From: RI-153 sp963752935
GTDB lineage: Bacteria; Chloroflexota; Anaerolineae; Caldilineales; Caldilineaceae
Reading direction: 5' to 3'
Length of the DNA stretch: 64,000 nucleotides
Assembly: GCA_963752935.1 (NCBI GenBank)
Contig: CAVWAL010000020.1
Location: 310,001 to 374,000, forward strand
In this document: piece by piece, positions 20,087 through 28,474 of the stretch
Layout: the number at the start of each line of letters is the position of its first letter
Numbering within the stretch: the first letter of the stretch is position 1
The notes under the pieces: generated by a model
Database searches by the model: none
What the model was told of the DNA's origin: nothing
What the model saw: only the letters and a program-made list of their open reading frames with translations
Position numbers and translations under genes: made by a program

Positions 20087-21667
20087 ATGTCGATAACTTC
20101 TTCTAGTTCTACCAAGCAGGCGCAGTTACGTCTCGTTTCCATTGTCATCGGATTGGTGGCGGTGCTCGTTTTGATCCTGATGAGCGCGCTGCTGTGGAAT
20201 CGATCGGCAGGACCGGTAACCGACGATCTAGATCGGTATCGAATCGCGCTCAAAGATGAGGCCCAACCGCTGTTGGACGGCCTGCAAACCGCGCCGCGCT
20301 ACGACATCGACGTGACCCTGAACGCTGACCTCGATCAGTTGCAGGGCGCAGCGTGGATTCGGGTGCCCAACAACAGCCCCGATCCGTGGACCTACCTGAT
20401 CTTCCGCCTCTACCCTGGGCTGGAGCAGTACGGCGGTCTGCTCACCATCCAGAGCGCGGCGGTTAACGGACGCACCATCTCCTTTTCGTATCAAGAAGGC
20501 GTCACGGCTGTCCGCCTCGATTTGCCGGTGGCGCTGCTTTCCGGTCAATCGGTTGACCTCTATCTGGGCTGGACGCTCGACATTCCGCAGTGGGAAACCG
20601 ATAGCGCGCCGGCCTATCGACTCTTTGGCAACAGTCAAGGGATCGTGAGCCTTCCTCTGTTTTATCCGTCACTGGCAGTCTATGAGCCGGGGCCAACTGT
20701 GGCAAGTGGTCGATGGTGGCTCGAAAAAGGCTCGTCGCGCGGGGATGCTGCCTTCAATGTCACCTCGCTCTTTGTGGTGACGGCAACGCTGCCCGCCGAC
20801 CAGGTGCCTGTGACGAGTGGCACGCTGATCACCCAGACCGTGTTGCCCGAGTATCAGCGCCAATATGTGTGGACAACAGGCCCGGCGCGTGAATTCTTGC
20901 TGCATACCAGCAATCGCTTTCAACAGGCGTCGATTGAAGCATACGGAACCACGGTCCACAGTTATTGGTTGCCTGAGTATGAAGCAGCCGGACGGGCTGT
21001 GCTTCAATACACGGCGGCGGCGTTGCGCATCTTCAGCGACCGCTTTGGCCTCTACCCTTACCGCGATCTGCGGGTGGCGGTGGCGCCGCTAAGTTTCCGC
21101 GGCATGGAATATCCACAGGCCTTGCTGCTCGGTGTGCAACTGTACGATCAATATCGCAGCGAACTGGAGATCCGCGCCGTCCACGAGGTGGCGCACCAGT
21201 GGTGGTATCAATTGGTCCATAATGATCCGATCAACCTGCCCTGGATGGATGAGGGGCTGGCCGAATACTCTAGCAAGATTTACTATGAGGCAATGCGCGG
21301 TCAATCGTCGGCAGATCTGTTGCAGGCCCAGCGCTGGCAAGCTGTGATCGATGCCATGGTGGGCCGTGAAGAGGATGAACCTCTCAATCAGCCGGTGATG
21401 GCCTATGCCGATGGGCGGATCTACGAATCGGTTGCCTACGGCAAGGGCGCACTCTTCTTCGACGCCATTCGCCAAAGTCTGGGGGAACGCCCTTTCCAGG
21501 ATTTCTTGCACGATTATGTCGAGGAGTACACCTTCGACATTGTCACCCCGGCGGATCTGCTCACTGTTCTGCGCCGCCACAATCCACAGGTAGCCGACAG
21601 CCTCTACCGCACATGGATCGGCGAACCGCCGCTGGTTAATGATGCAACACCGGCAACGGATGACTGA
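20087..21667 (+). CDS. Membrane-anchored M1-family metallopeptidase
   Basis: 526 residues from the ATG at 20087 (MSITSSSSTKQAQ); the longer frame upstream overlaps nurA and is rejected. One TM anchor (~15-38) places the rest outside. A beta-rich N-terminal domain precedes the gluzincin core: exopeptidase-type loop FRGMEYPQ in place of GAMEN, zinc motif HEVAHQWW (~365-372) and the third ligand Glu in WMDEGLAEYSS (~388). A Tyr in YESVAYGKGALFF is in the position of the family's transition-state Tyr. The C-terminal M1 helical repeat domain is short. Likely a surface aminopeptidase or related protease. Confidence 0.9.
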   Translation: MSITSSSSTKQAQLRLVSIVIGLVAVLVLILMSALLWNRSAGPVTDDLDRYRIALKDEAQPLLDGLQTAPRYDIDVTLNADLDQLQGAAWIRVPNNSPDPWTYLIFRLYPGLEQYGGLLTIQSAAVNGRTISFSYQEGVTAVRLDLPVALLSGQSVDLYLGWTLDIPQWETDSAPAYRLFGNSQGIVSLPLFYPSLAVYEPGPTVASGRWWLEKGSSRGDAAFNVTSLFVVTATLPADQVPVTSGTLITQTVLPEYQRQYVWTTGPAREFLLHTSNRFQQASIEAYGTTVHSYWLPEYEAAGRAVLQYTAAALRIFSDRFGLYPYRDLRVAVAPLSFRGMEYPQALLLGVQLYDQYRSELEIRAVHEVAHQWWYQLVHNDPINLPWMDEGLAEYSSKIYYEAMRGQSSADLLQAQRWQAVIDAMVGREEDEPLNQPVMAYADGRIYESVAYGKGALFFDAIRQSLGERPFQDFLHDYVEEYTFDIVTPADLLTVLRRHNPQVADSLYRTWIGEPPLVNDATPATDD

Positions 21668-21736
21668 TGACGATTGATCTGAGGGCATACGCACAGGGAA
21701 ATCCCGGCGGAACTATGCCCATCACCCTACACTAAC

Positions 21737-24100
21737 ATGGACCCGGTACTGACTCCTGCCCAACAGGCGGTAGTGGCCCATGACCGCGGGCCGGCGTTGG
21801 TCTTTGCCGCCGCCGGCTCGGGCAAGACGACGACGATGGTCCACCGCATCAGCCGCCTGGTGCACGACGGTCTCTTCCCCGCATCGCAGATCCTGGCCAC
21901 GACGTTCAACCGTGCGGCCGCCGACGGCATCGACCGCGCGCTGCGCAAACGGGGCGTCAAAGATGTACAGGTCAAAACGCTGCACGCCTTCGGCTATCAA
22001 CTGATCGGCGAGGCAACTGCACAAGGACTGCTTCAGGTCGACCTCACCCGATCACGGCGCGGCTTTGAAACACTGGATCGTCATCTGCTCCATCGCACAT
22101 TGGCCGAGGCGCGGCGACGGCATGTCCCCTATGCCGGGGAACTCAGTCGGCTCGATCTCGACGTTTTTCTGGATTATGTGGCCGGCTGCAAAGGAAACCT
22201 GCGCTACGCCGACCTTGCGACGGCCGGGCTGCCGGCCTCGGCGCAGGCTGTGGCCTCGCAAGCCATCGCCCCACCCGAGACGCCCTGGTTCCTGCCGCTT
22301 TACCAGCTTTATGAAAACCTGCGCCGTGAATGGGGCTGGATCACATACGACGATATGTTGATGGTGGGCTGGGAAGTGCTTGTGTGCCACCCACAAATTC
22401 AGGAACAGGTACAAAGCCGCATCCGCTGCATGTTGGTAGACGAGTTTCAGGACGTCAATCTGGCACAGGTTGAACTCATCGATCGGGTCAGCCAGGCCCA
22501 CCGCAACCTGATGGTGATCGGCGACGACGATCAGACGATCTACGAGTGGCGGGGTGCAGCGGCTCGCTTCATTTTGAATTTTCAACAACGGCACGCGGCG
22601 CGGGTCTATCTGCTGCAAGAGAACTTCCGCTGTCAGGCGTCACAGGTGGCGCTGGCCAATGCCGTCATCCAACACAACGCCGAGCGCAGCCCTAAACAGT
22701 TGCGGCTGACCCAAGGCTTCGACGGCCGCACAACCCTGCAACGTCATGGCGATGAGGCAACCATGGCCGCCGCCATTGTCGCCGATCTCAAACGACTGCG
22801 TCGTCCGCCCAACGAAGTCGCTATTCTTGTGCGCCTTTTTGTACAGACGGCGCCCATCGAAGCAGCCCTGCTGCGTGCGGGCATACCCTACCGCATCGAA
22901 GGCGATCTGCCTTTCTTCCGCCGCCCCGAAGTGACGGCGCTGCTTGACTATGTGCGGCTGGCGCAACTCGAAAACCAGCTCCGTGCAGGTCAACCGCTGA
23001 CCGCCGAACAGAGCGACCGCTTTCGCCAGATGTGGAGCAGCGTAGCCGATCGTCCGCTGCGTTACCTCTCTCGTGCCTGGATTGATTCTTGCGCCGAGGC
23101 TGTGGTTCAGCGCAAGCTGACGATCTCCACGGCGTTGGATGCTGTGGCCCAGGACGCACCCACCGCCGTGGCCGAACGCCTGCAACGGCTCGCTTTCGAT
23201 TTTCGCTGGCTGGCCGAACGGCTGGCGACGCCCGGCACCGCCCATCGTCTGTTGCAAGAATTGGATCGGCGCCTGGGCTATGCCGAAGCGATGGCGCAGG
23301 AAGCGGGCGGTGAAGCGCTCAAGTTGGCGCGGCTCTCCACCATTCAGGCCCTGATCGCGATGGCGCAGGGGATCGGCAGCGTCGATCGCTTCTTGCAGCA
23401 GATCGAGGTATGGACACCGGCGAAGCGGGGCAAAGCGCGCGCCGAGGTGACCATCACCACGATCTTTCGTGCCAAGGGACTGGAATGGCCGGTTGTGATT
23501 GTACCGGGTTGCAATCAGGGGATGTTGCCTTACGAGCGCGGCGCTGACCTGAGCGAGGAGCGTCGTCTGCTTTATGTCGCCATTACCCGCGCCCAAAAGG
23601 ACCTTTACCTGCACGCCGTGCAAGGACGGCCGCTCAGTGCGTTTCTGGTGGAAGCCGAAATCGACGCCGTACTCTCTACCGTGGATGAGGTGCGCCGCCT
23701 GCTCACCGGTGATCCGGCCCGTTGGTCAGATGCAGAGGCGCTGACTGTCGCCGTTGCCGCCAGGCGGTTGGGCTGGGACGAGTTCCTGACGCGGTGGTGG
23801 CGAGACAAACGGCAGCCTGCCACAATTGCCCGCATCAGCACCCTGCTTGAATCGTTGTCGGCTGCGCGCAAGCTGGCGCCGCTGGGGTTGTCGGCGGCAG
23901 ATGTTGCCTACTGGCGCAACGCCGCCGGAGGCAGTACGGAACGACAAAAGAGCCTGTCCGCACCGCCACCGGCCGTACGCGCAACGACGAAAGCAGGGCC
24001 CAATCGGCCAAACTGGTCGCGCACGCGCCGCAATCGTGAAGCACTGCGCCAATCGGTGGGGCGATTCTTTGCGTCGTTGCGCGATCTGTTGCGCTCGTGA
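21737..24100 (+). CDS. UvrD/Rep-type superfamily 1 DNA helicase
   Basis: SF1A helicases unwind DNA 3'-5' in repair and replication restart. 787 residues with all motifs: Q motif LTPAQQAVV, Walker A AAAGSGKTTTM, Ia TTFNRAAA, II MLVDEFQDVN, III GDDDQTIYEWRGA, IV ENFRCQ, V TTIFRAKGLEWPVV and VI RRLLYVAITRAQ. The C-terminal ~130 residues are specific and end in a basic stretch. It is close to UvrD/PcrA, but the accessory tail differs, so no symbol is given. It starts 69 bases after the M1 gene and is followed by a hairpin repeat. Confidence 0.93.
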   Translation: MDPVLTPAQQAVVAHDRGPALVFAAAGSGKTTTMVHRISRLVHDGLFPASQILATTFNRAAADGIDRALRKRGVKDVQVKTLHAFGYQLIGEATAQGLLQVDLTRSRRGFETLDRHLLHRTLAEARRRHVPYAGELSRLDLDVFLDYVAGCKGNLRYADLATAGLPASAQAVASQAIAPPETPWFLPLYQLYENLRREWGWITYDDMLMVGWEVLVCHPQIQEQVQSRIRCMLVDEFQDVNLAQVELIDRVSQAHRNLMVIGDDDQTIYEWRGAAARFILNFQQRHAARVYLLQENFRCQASQVALANAVIQHNAERSPKQLRLTQGFDGRTTLQRHGDEATMAAAIVADLKRLRRPPNEVAILVRLFVQTAPIEAALLRAGIPYRIEGDLPFFRRPEVTALLDYVRLAQLENQLRAGQPLTAEQSDRFRQMWSSVADRPLRYLSRAWIDSCAEAVVQRKLTISTALDAVAQDAPTAVAERLQRLAFDFRWLAERLATPGTAHRLLQELDRRLGYAEAMAQEAGGEALKLARLSTIQALIAMAQGIGSVDRFLQQIEVWTPAKRGKARAEVTITTIFRAKGLEWPVVIVPGCNQGMLPYERGADLSEERRLLYVAITRAQKDLYLHAVQGRPLSAFLVEAEIDAVLSTVDEVRRLLTGDPARWSDAEALTVAVAARRLGWDEFLTRWWRDKRQPATIARISTLLESLSAARKLAPLGLSAADVAYWRNAAGGSTERQKSLSAPPPAVRATTKAGPNRPNWSRTRRNREALRQSVGRFFASLRDLLRS

Positions 24101-24170
24101 TGCGTCAAGCGTGATTTGATGGGTAGGGGCGCTGCTTGCTGCGCCCCTACGGAATTGCCATCACTTGACC
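24097..24170. repeat. Hairpin repeat, short form
   Basis: Outer imperfect inverted ends GTCAAGCGTGAT / ATCACTTGAC enclose a hairpin GTAGGGGCGC...GCGCCCCTAC. The same element in an expanded form lies at 63128-63241. The copy begins on the stop codon of the helicase gene. Confidence 0.75.
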
Positions 24171-24224
24171 GTCGACACGATACTAGTCCATCATTCCATC
24201 CTGTTTTGATCCAGAGGTTCTACC

Positions 24225-24668
24225 ATGCCCCCACGTGCAACCTACCGCGCCGCCGTCTACGTGATCCCCGTACGCGGACGGGAAATTCTACTGTCGCAGC
24301 GATTCAACACCGGGTTCGGTGATGGGCTGTACAGCTTCATCGCCGGCCACATCGAGGCCGGGGAATCGGTGACAGACACCGCGATACGGGAGGCGGCAGA
24401 AGAGGCCGCCATCGAGATCGAGCGTGGTGATCTTCGTCACGTCCACACCCTGCATCGCGCTTCGGCGGATGGCCTCGTCTATTTCGATTTCTTCTTCACT
24501 GTGGAGCGTTGGCAGGGGACGCCGACGATCAACGAGCCGCATCGGTGTAGCGATCTGCGCTGGGCCGAATTCGATCTCCTGCCGGATGGCACACTCCCCT
24601 ACATTCGGCATGTTGTGCAGCAGATCTTCGTTGAGCCGAATGCGTTCAGCGAGTTCGGCTGGCGTTAA
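24225..24668 (+). CDS. Nudix hydrolase
   Basis: 147 residues. The Nudix box reads GHIEAGESVTDTAIREAAEE followed by AAI, matching G-x5-E-x7-REUxEE with Ala in place of the usual Gly near the end. The family hydrolyses nucleoside diphosphates linked to another moiety; the substrate is unknown. N-terminal YRAAVYVIPVRGREILLSQ and a C-terminal LRWAEFDLLPDG are typical. A short AGAGG precedes the ATG. It is convergent with the MFS gene. Confidence 0.92.
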   Translation: MPPRATYRAAVYVIPVRGREILLSQRFNTGFGDGLYSFIAGHIEAGESVTDTAIREAAEEAAIEIERGDLRHVHTLHRASADGLVYFDFFFTVERWQGTPTINEPHRCSDLRWAEFDLLPDGTLPYIRHVVQQIFVEPNAFSEFGWR

Positions 24669-24683
24669 GATCGAAACCTTCGA

Positions 24684-25952
24684 TCAATCTGCATTTACCG
24701 GTTCAAATGCTCCTTCCTCTGGAGCGTCTTCTTGTGCCGGGCTTTGGGGGGACATGACGATACGTCGCCAGACGAAGGTTGCCAGCCAACTCGTGATGGC
24801 CGCAGCGGCGATCCCAGGCGCCCAGGCGCCCAAACTCCCGAGCAGGATACCACCGGCGGAAGGGGCGATGGCGCGGGTGGCACTTTCCAGGGCAGAGGAA
24901 ATCCCTAGCGTGCCACCGATTTCTTCCGGCGCTACCGACTTGGTAAGCGCACTGTTGATCACGGTGTTCAGCACTCCGCCGGCGAAGGCCAACGGTGCGA
25001 GCACGATCAACAGCACCGGCACAGTCGGTGTCAACGCCCAGCCAACCAGCCCACCGGTCATGATCAGCATACACCAGAAGAGCAACTTCTCCTCGGCAAA
25101 GCGCTCTGTGATCTTCCCTATCAGCACGCCCTGAACCAGCACAGCCAACACACCCACGTAGGTCAGCACGAAGGCCGTTTGAGCAGCCTCCAATCCCAGC
25201 CGTGTCAACGCAAACAACGGGAAGATGGTTTGAAAGGTGGAAAAGGCCATGCTAAAGAAGAATCGTGTGTACAGCAGCGGACCAACCAGAGGACGCTGGA
25301 AGGCCGCGCGCAAGTTTTGCAACGAGAATTCCTGGCGAGGACGCGCCGCCAATTGCGCACGACGGTCGCCGGAAAGCGATTCGGGCAGGAAGAAGTAGAC
25401 GGCTATCCAATTGAGCGTCGCCAGGACGGCGGCCACGAAGGCGGGCAGGGCAAACTGCCAGTGAATGTTGTTGACGATGCCGATGCCTGCACCGACGTTG
25501 CTGAGCAACCCCCCGGCGGCGGGGCCGATGATGAAGCCCAGACCAAAGGCGGCACCGATCAGGCCAAAGTTGCGTGAGCGATCCTTGGGCTCGCTGATGT
25601 CGGCGATGTAGGCCTGCGCCACCGAGATATTGCCGCCCGTCAACCCGTCAATCATGCGGCTGGCAAAGAGTACCCACAATGTGTTGGCTATGCCTAACAG
25701 GACAAAGCCGACAATCGTGCCCAGGATACTGATGAGCAACACCGGACGGCGGCCGAAGCGGTCGGACATGCGACCGAGTAGCGGAGCGCCAAACAACTGT
25801 GCCGCCGCATAGGATGCCACGAGGAAGCCGGTTACGATAGCGTTGGCGCCGAAGGTCTCGGCGTAAAAAGGCACCAGCGGCAAGATCAGGCTAAAGCCAA
25901 GTAGATCAATAAAGACAATGGCAAAGATTGTCGCGAGTTTGCGATTCTTCAT
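24684..25952 (-). CDS. MFS transporter (TetA-like drug/metabolite efflux)
   Basis: 422 residues, 12 predicted TM helices. Seen: N-terminal LLGFSLILPLVPFYAETFGA, the loop 2-3 motif GRMSDRFGRRPVLL (MFS motif A), and GLIGAAFGLGFIIGPAAGGL (motif C of drug:H+ antiporters). It resembles the TetA/multidrug group. It lies downstream of a TetR gene and a Rieske oxygenase on the same strand, with a 98-base gap after tetR. That context suggests efflux of the oxygenase substrate or product, regulated by the TetR protein. The exact substrate is unknown. Confidence 0.92.
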   Translation of the reverse strand: MKNRKLATIFAIVFIDLLGFSLILPLVPFYAETFGANAIVTGFLVASYAAAQLFGAPLLGRMSDRFGRRPVLLISILGTIVGFVLLGIANTLWVLFASRMIDGLTGGNISVAQAYIADISEPKDRSRNFGLIGAAFGLGFIIGPAAGGLLSNVGAGIGIVNNIHWQFALPAFVAAVLATLNWIAVYFFLPESLSGDRRAQLAARPRQEFSLQNLRAAFQRPLVGPLLYTRFFFSMAFSTFQTIFPLFALTRLGLEAAQTAFVLTYVGVLAVLVQGVLIGKITERFAEEKLLFWCMLIMTGGLVGWALTPTVPVLLIVLAPLAFAGGVLNTVINSALTKSVAPEEIGGTLGISSALESATRAIAPSAGGILLGSLGAWAPGIAAAAITSWLATFVWRRIVMSPQSPAQEDAPEEGAFEPVNAD

Positions 25953-26050
25953 GGATTGTTTCTCCGGTTAACGATCGAGTGTTGCAGCAATTCTGCTTTT
26001 CTACAATGAGCAACCTACAAGTTGGTAGAGCGGTGCCTCAAAAAAAGAGA

Positions 26051-26638
26051 TTAATCTTGGGTCGTCACTCCTTCGAGAAAGAGATCGATGATATCTTCTA
26101 GAATCTCCTCTTGACTGCGCGCCACATACTGCATTGGAATTGCGTGAATCCCTTGAATCAGCGTGACGAAGACCAACGAAACCATCGTCAGATCTTTGTG
26201 GGTCTGGATCTTGCCGGCATCCCTGGCTCGAGAGAGCACGCGTTGTATCGGGTCGCGTAGAGCCGTATAGGCCAGCATCGTCAGCCGCTCGGCTGTGTCG
26301 GCGTTGATAGACGGCATGTCTGAATTCTTCATGCGCAGCAGATCCAATGGCGGATGCGACAACAGCCAGATCGCTGCAGAGGTCAACTGCCCTCGAAAAT
26401 CAAGCCCAGGCTGGGAGACTGCCTCGTCCAATCCTTGCCGGTGGCGGTGTAGGTTGCGCTCGGTGACTTCGATGAAAAGCGCTTCTTTGCCGCCCGGCAC
26501 GTGATGATAGAGTGAGGCATGTTTGATGCCGACTTCCGCTGCAATATCGCGCAGGGTGACGGTGGTATATCCCCGTTCCCCGAAGAGCCGCTCGGCAACG
26601 TCGAGCACCCGTTCACGCGCATCCGAGTGATGAGTCAT
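26051..26638 (-). CDS. TetR/AcrR family transcriptional regulator
   Basis: 195 residues. The N-terminal helix-turn-helix spans ~8-55: RVLDVAERLFGERGYTTVTL, RDIAAEVGIKHASLYHHVP, closely fitting TetR. The C-terminal ~140 residues form the variable ligand/dimer domain. It starts six bases after the Rieske gene's stop and precedes the MFS gene, so it probably autoregulates this operon. A possible operator, CAACCTACAAGTTGGTAG, lies around 26011-26028 before the MFS gene, but its symmetry is weak. Confidence 0.92.
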   Translation of the reverse strand: MTHHSDARERVLDVAERLFGERGYTTVTLRDIAAEVGIKHASLYHHVPGGKEALFIEVTERNLHRHRQGLDEAVSQPGLDFRGQLTSAAIWLLSHPPLDLLRMKNSDMPSINADTAERLTMLAYTALRDPIQRVLSRARDAGKIQTHKDLTMVSLVFVTLIQGIHAIPMQYVARSQEEILEDIIDLFLEGVTTQD

Positions 26639-26643
26639 GGCGG

Positions 26644-27771
26644 CTAGTTGTGTGATCTCGTGCGCGATTCGCTGCTGCGGCGGTTGCGTACGAGATCATA
26701 GGGGAGCGACGGATTGATGTCGCCCTCTTCGGTCATGCTCCAGTCGATTTCGGCATCGGCCTGCGCCACCGATTCCTTGCCGCCGGCGGCATTGTTGCCT
26801 TCCTGCGCCGCCAGGATCAGATCTCGACGGTGGATCAAGAATAGTGCAATCGGGCGATCTCCTGGGATGAAGCGTTCACCAATATCTAGCCCAGCGATCT
26901 TGGGCCGCTGCGTCTCGACGACTCTCTGATCCTCACGCAGTACAAAACGGTTAAAGCTGGTGGTAAGGTTGGCCACGAATTTGGTGAAGACATTCTTGCT
27001 CTTCACACGCTGATAGCTGCGAACGTAGACCATGGTGGCATCGTCATCAATGGGGGCGAAGGCGGCGACGATGCGGAAATTATCGGACAACCGGTTCTGC
27101 CAGAGATTGGGGAACTTGAAGGTGAGCAGCGCCGGACGTTGTGGCTCCGGCATTTTGGTCGGCTTGGTAGGCGGCGTGCCGTCATCGATGCGATTGTCGA
27201 CCCACACCGAAAGCGTGTTGTTTTCCAGCGTCACATAGGGCCCGTTGACCAGCGTGCGATTGCCGCGGCCAATCGTGTTTTTGTGGACGAAGGGCAGATG
27301 CGAAACGTCGAGCTGATTTTCGATGGACCGTGTGTAGTGGCTGTTCCACTTAACGGCGGTTGACCCGTACTCGAACGAATCATCGAGGCCGTCGAACCAG
27401 GGGATCTCTGGATAGTCCTGGCGTCGTTCACCGTTCCAAAACCAGATGAGCCCGTGGGCTTCTTGCACAACCTGGGTCTGCGCCCGGAAGACTTTGGGTA
27501 CGGGCGTGTTCTTGCCGTTGGCCGGAATAAACTGCCCCTGACCTTGCAGGTCAAACTGGAAACCGTGGAAAGGACATTCGATACAGTCACCCTGGACTTT
27601 GCCGCCGCTCAGGGCCGCCCCGCGATGCGGGCACAAATCCAACATGCAAGAGAGCTTTCCACTTGAATCGCGCCATAAGACGAGATCCTGGCCCATGCGT
27701 CGTAACCCCTTCACGGCGCCCGACTTGATCTCGTGCGATTCGGCAATGGCATACCACTGATTGGGAATCAT
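26644..27771 (-). CDS. Rieske non-heme iron oxygenase, alpha-subunit type
   Basis: 375 residues. The Rieske [2Fe-2S] site is C47-P-H49 (LCPHRGAALSGG) and C66-PF-H69 (IECPFHGF). The catalytic mononuclear iron ligands appear in NQLDVSHLPFVH (Asp/His/His, ~155-166), as in pheophorbide a / vanillate-type oxygenases. The start chosen is the ATG at 27771, with AGGAGG five bases upstream; the TTG immediately before it is too close to that site. Substrate unknown. It is the first gene of an operon with TetR and MFS genes, suggesting oxidation of a compound sensed by the TetR regulator. Confidence 0.9.
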   Translation of the reverse strand: MIPNQWYAIAESHEIKSGAVKGLRRMGQDLVLWRDSSGKLSCMLDLCPHRGAALSGGKVQGDCIECPFHGFQFDLQGQGQFIPANGKNTPVPKVFRAQTQVVQEAHGLIWFWNGERRQDYPEIPWFDGLDDSFEYGSTAVKWNSHYTRSIENQLDVSHLPFVHKNTIGRGNRTLVNGPYVTLENNTLSVWVDNRIDDGTPPTKPTKMPEPQRPALLTFKFPNLWQNRLSDNFRIVAAFAPIDDDATMVYVRSYQRVKSKNVFTKFVANLTTSFNRFVLREDQRVVETQRPKIAGLDIGERFIPGDRPIALFLIHRRDLILAAQEGNNAAGGKESVAQADAEIDWSMTEEGDINPSLPYDLVRNRRSSESRTRSHN

Positions 27772-28474
27772 CAAATCCTCCTATTAGGTATCAATCATCA
27801 ACCCTCGGATCATACGCCTGCTTTGGATGTTTGTCAAGGTTTTGTTTAAGTATTGACGAGAATGTGTATCTCGTTTGCTCCCGGCGCAAACGAATTTGTA
27901 TCACTTTGAAGCCGAGAGTTTTGCGATCGGTGAAACCGCGACTCTGGGCTACTACCCGGCAAGAGAGCGAGCGTCGGTTGGAGTACGCCCGCTTCAGAAA
28001 GCGGGGCGCTTCAGAAAGCGGGTCTGCGAGCCGTATCGAAACCAGCGAAGCGGGTCAACACTGGATCGCCGTCGAACCCGCTGGTTTCGTTTGGCACAGG
28101 CGCTGCGCCATGCCCTCCGCAAGCTCCGGGCGCCGACCGCGCGGTCGCGACCGCTGCGGTCGGACTCAACCGACGCTAGCCCCTCTGGGGTGTCCCATAG
28201 TATTAGGGTGGGTCCATGTCTTCCGGGAAGCCACGACGGATGGACACGGAGGTCCATCCCTACGTGTAGGGACCGGCCTCCGTGCCGGTCCGTTCTGCGT
28301 AGCTGCCCTGAAGATCAGAACCGAAATACTTGGGACGCACCCGAATCCAATGATCCATTTGACACCGGGATCGCGGCAGTGTAGAATTCGCCAACCCTGA
28401 TCCAGGGAAAACTGGCTATACTTCTCCTGAAATCACTCTTCTTTATCCTCTCGTTCAGACTTTTAGGATCGACC
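27772..28474. other. Repeat-rich intergenic region between Rieske gene and fdrA
   Basis: About 700 bases without a convincing gene; overlapping ORFs of up to 190 codons here have Arg/Ser-rich composition and no family features. It holds two tandem copies of the small hairpin CGCTTCAGAAAGCGGG (27990-28022), a hairpin GGATGGAC/GTCCATCC (28238-28259) and a hairpin GGACCGGC/GCCGGTCC (28270-28291). These look like REP-type elements. The fdrA promoter presumably lies near the end. Confidence 0.5.

Noticed and set aside
22640..23623. 327-codon minus-strand ORF inside the UvrD gene
   Set aside because: It is the mirror frame of a helicase with all seven motifs; composition is typical of a GC-rich shadow frame.
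27831..28400. ORFs of 169-189 codons upstream of fdrA
   Set aside because: They cross tandem hairpins and REP-like repeats, overlap each other in different frames, and show no conserved motif.
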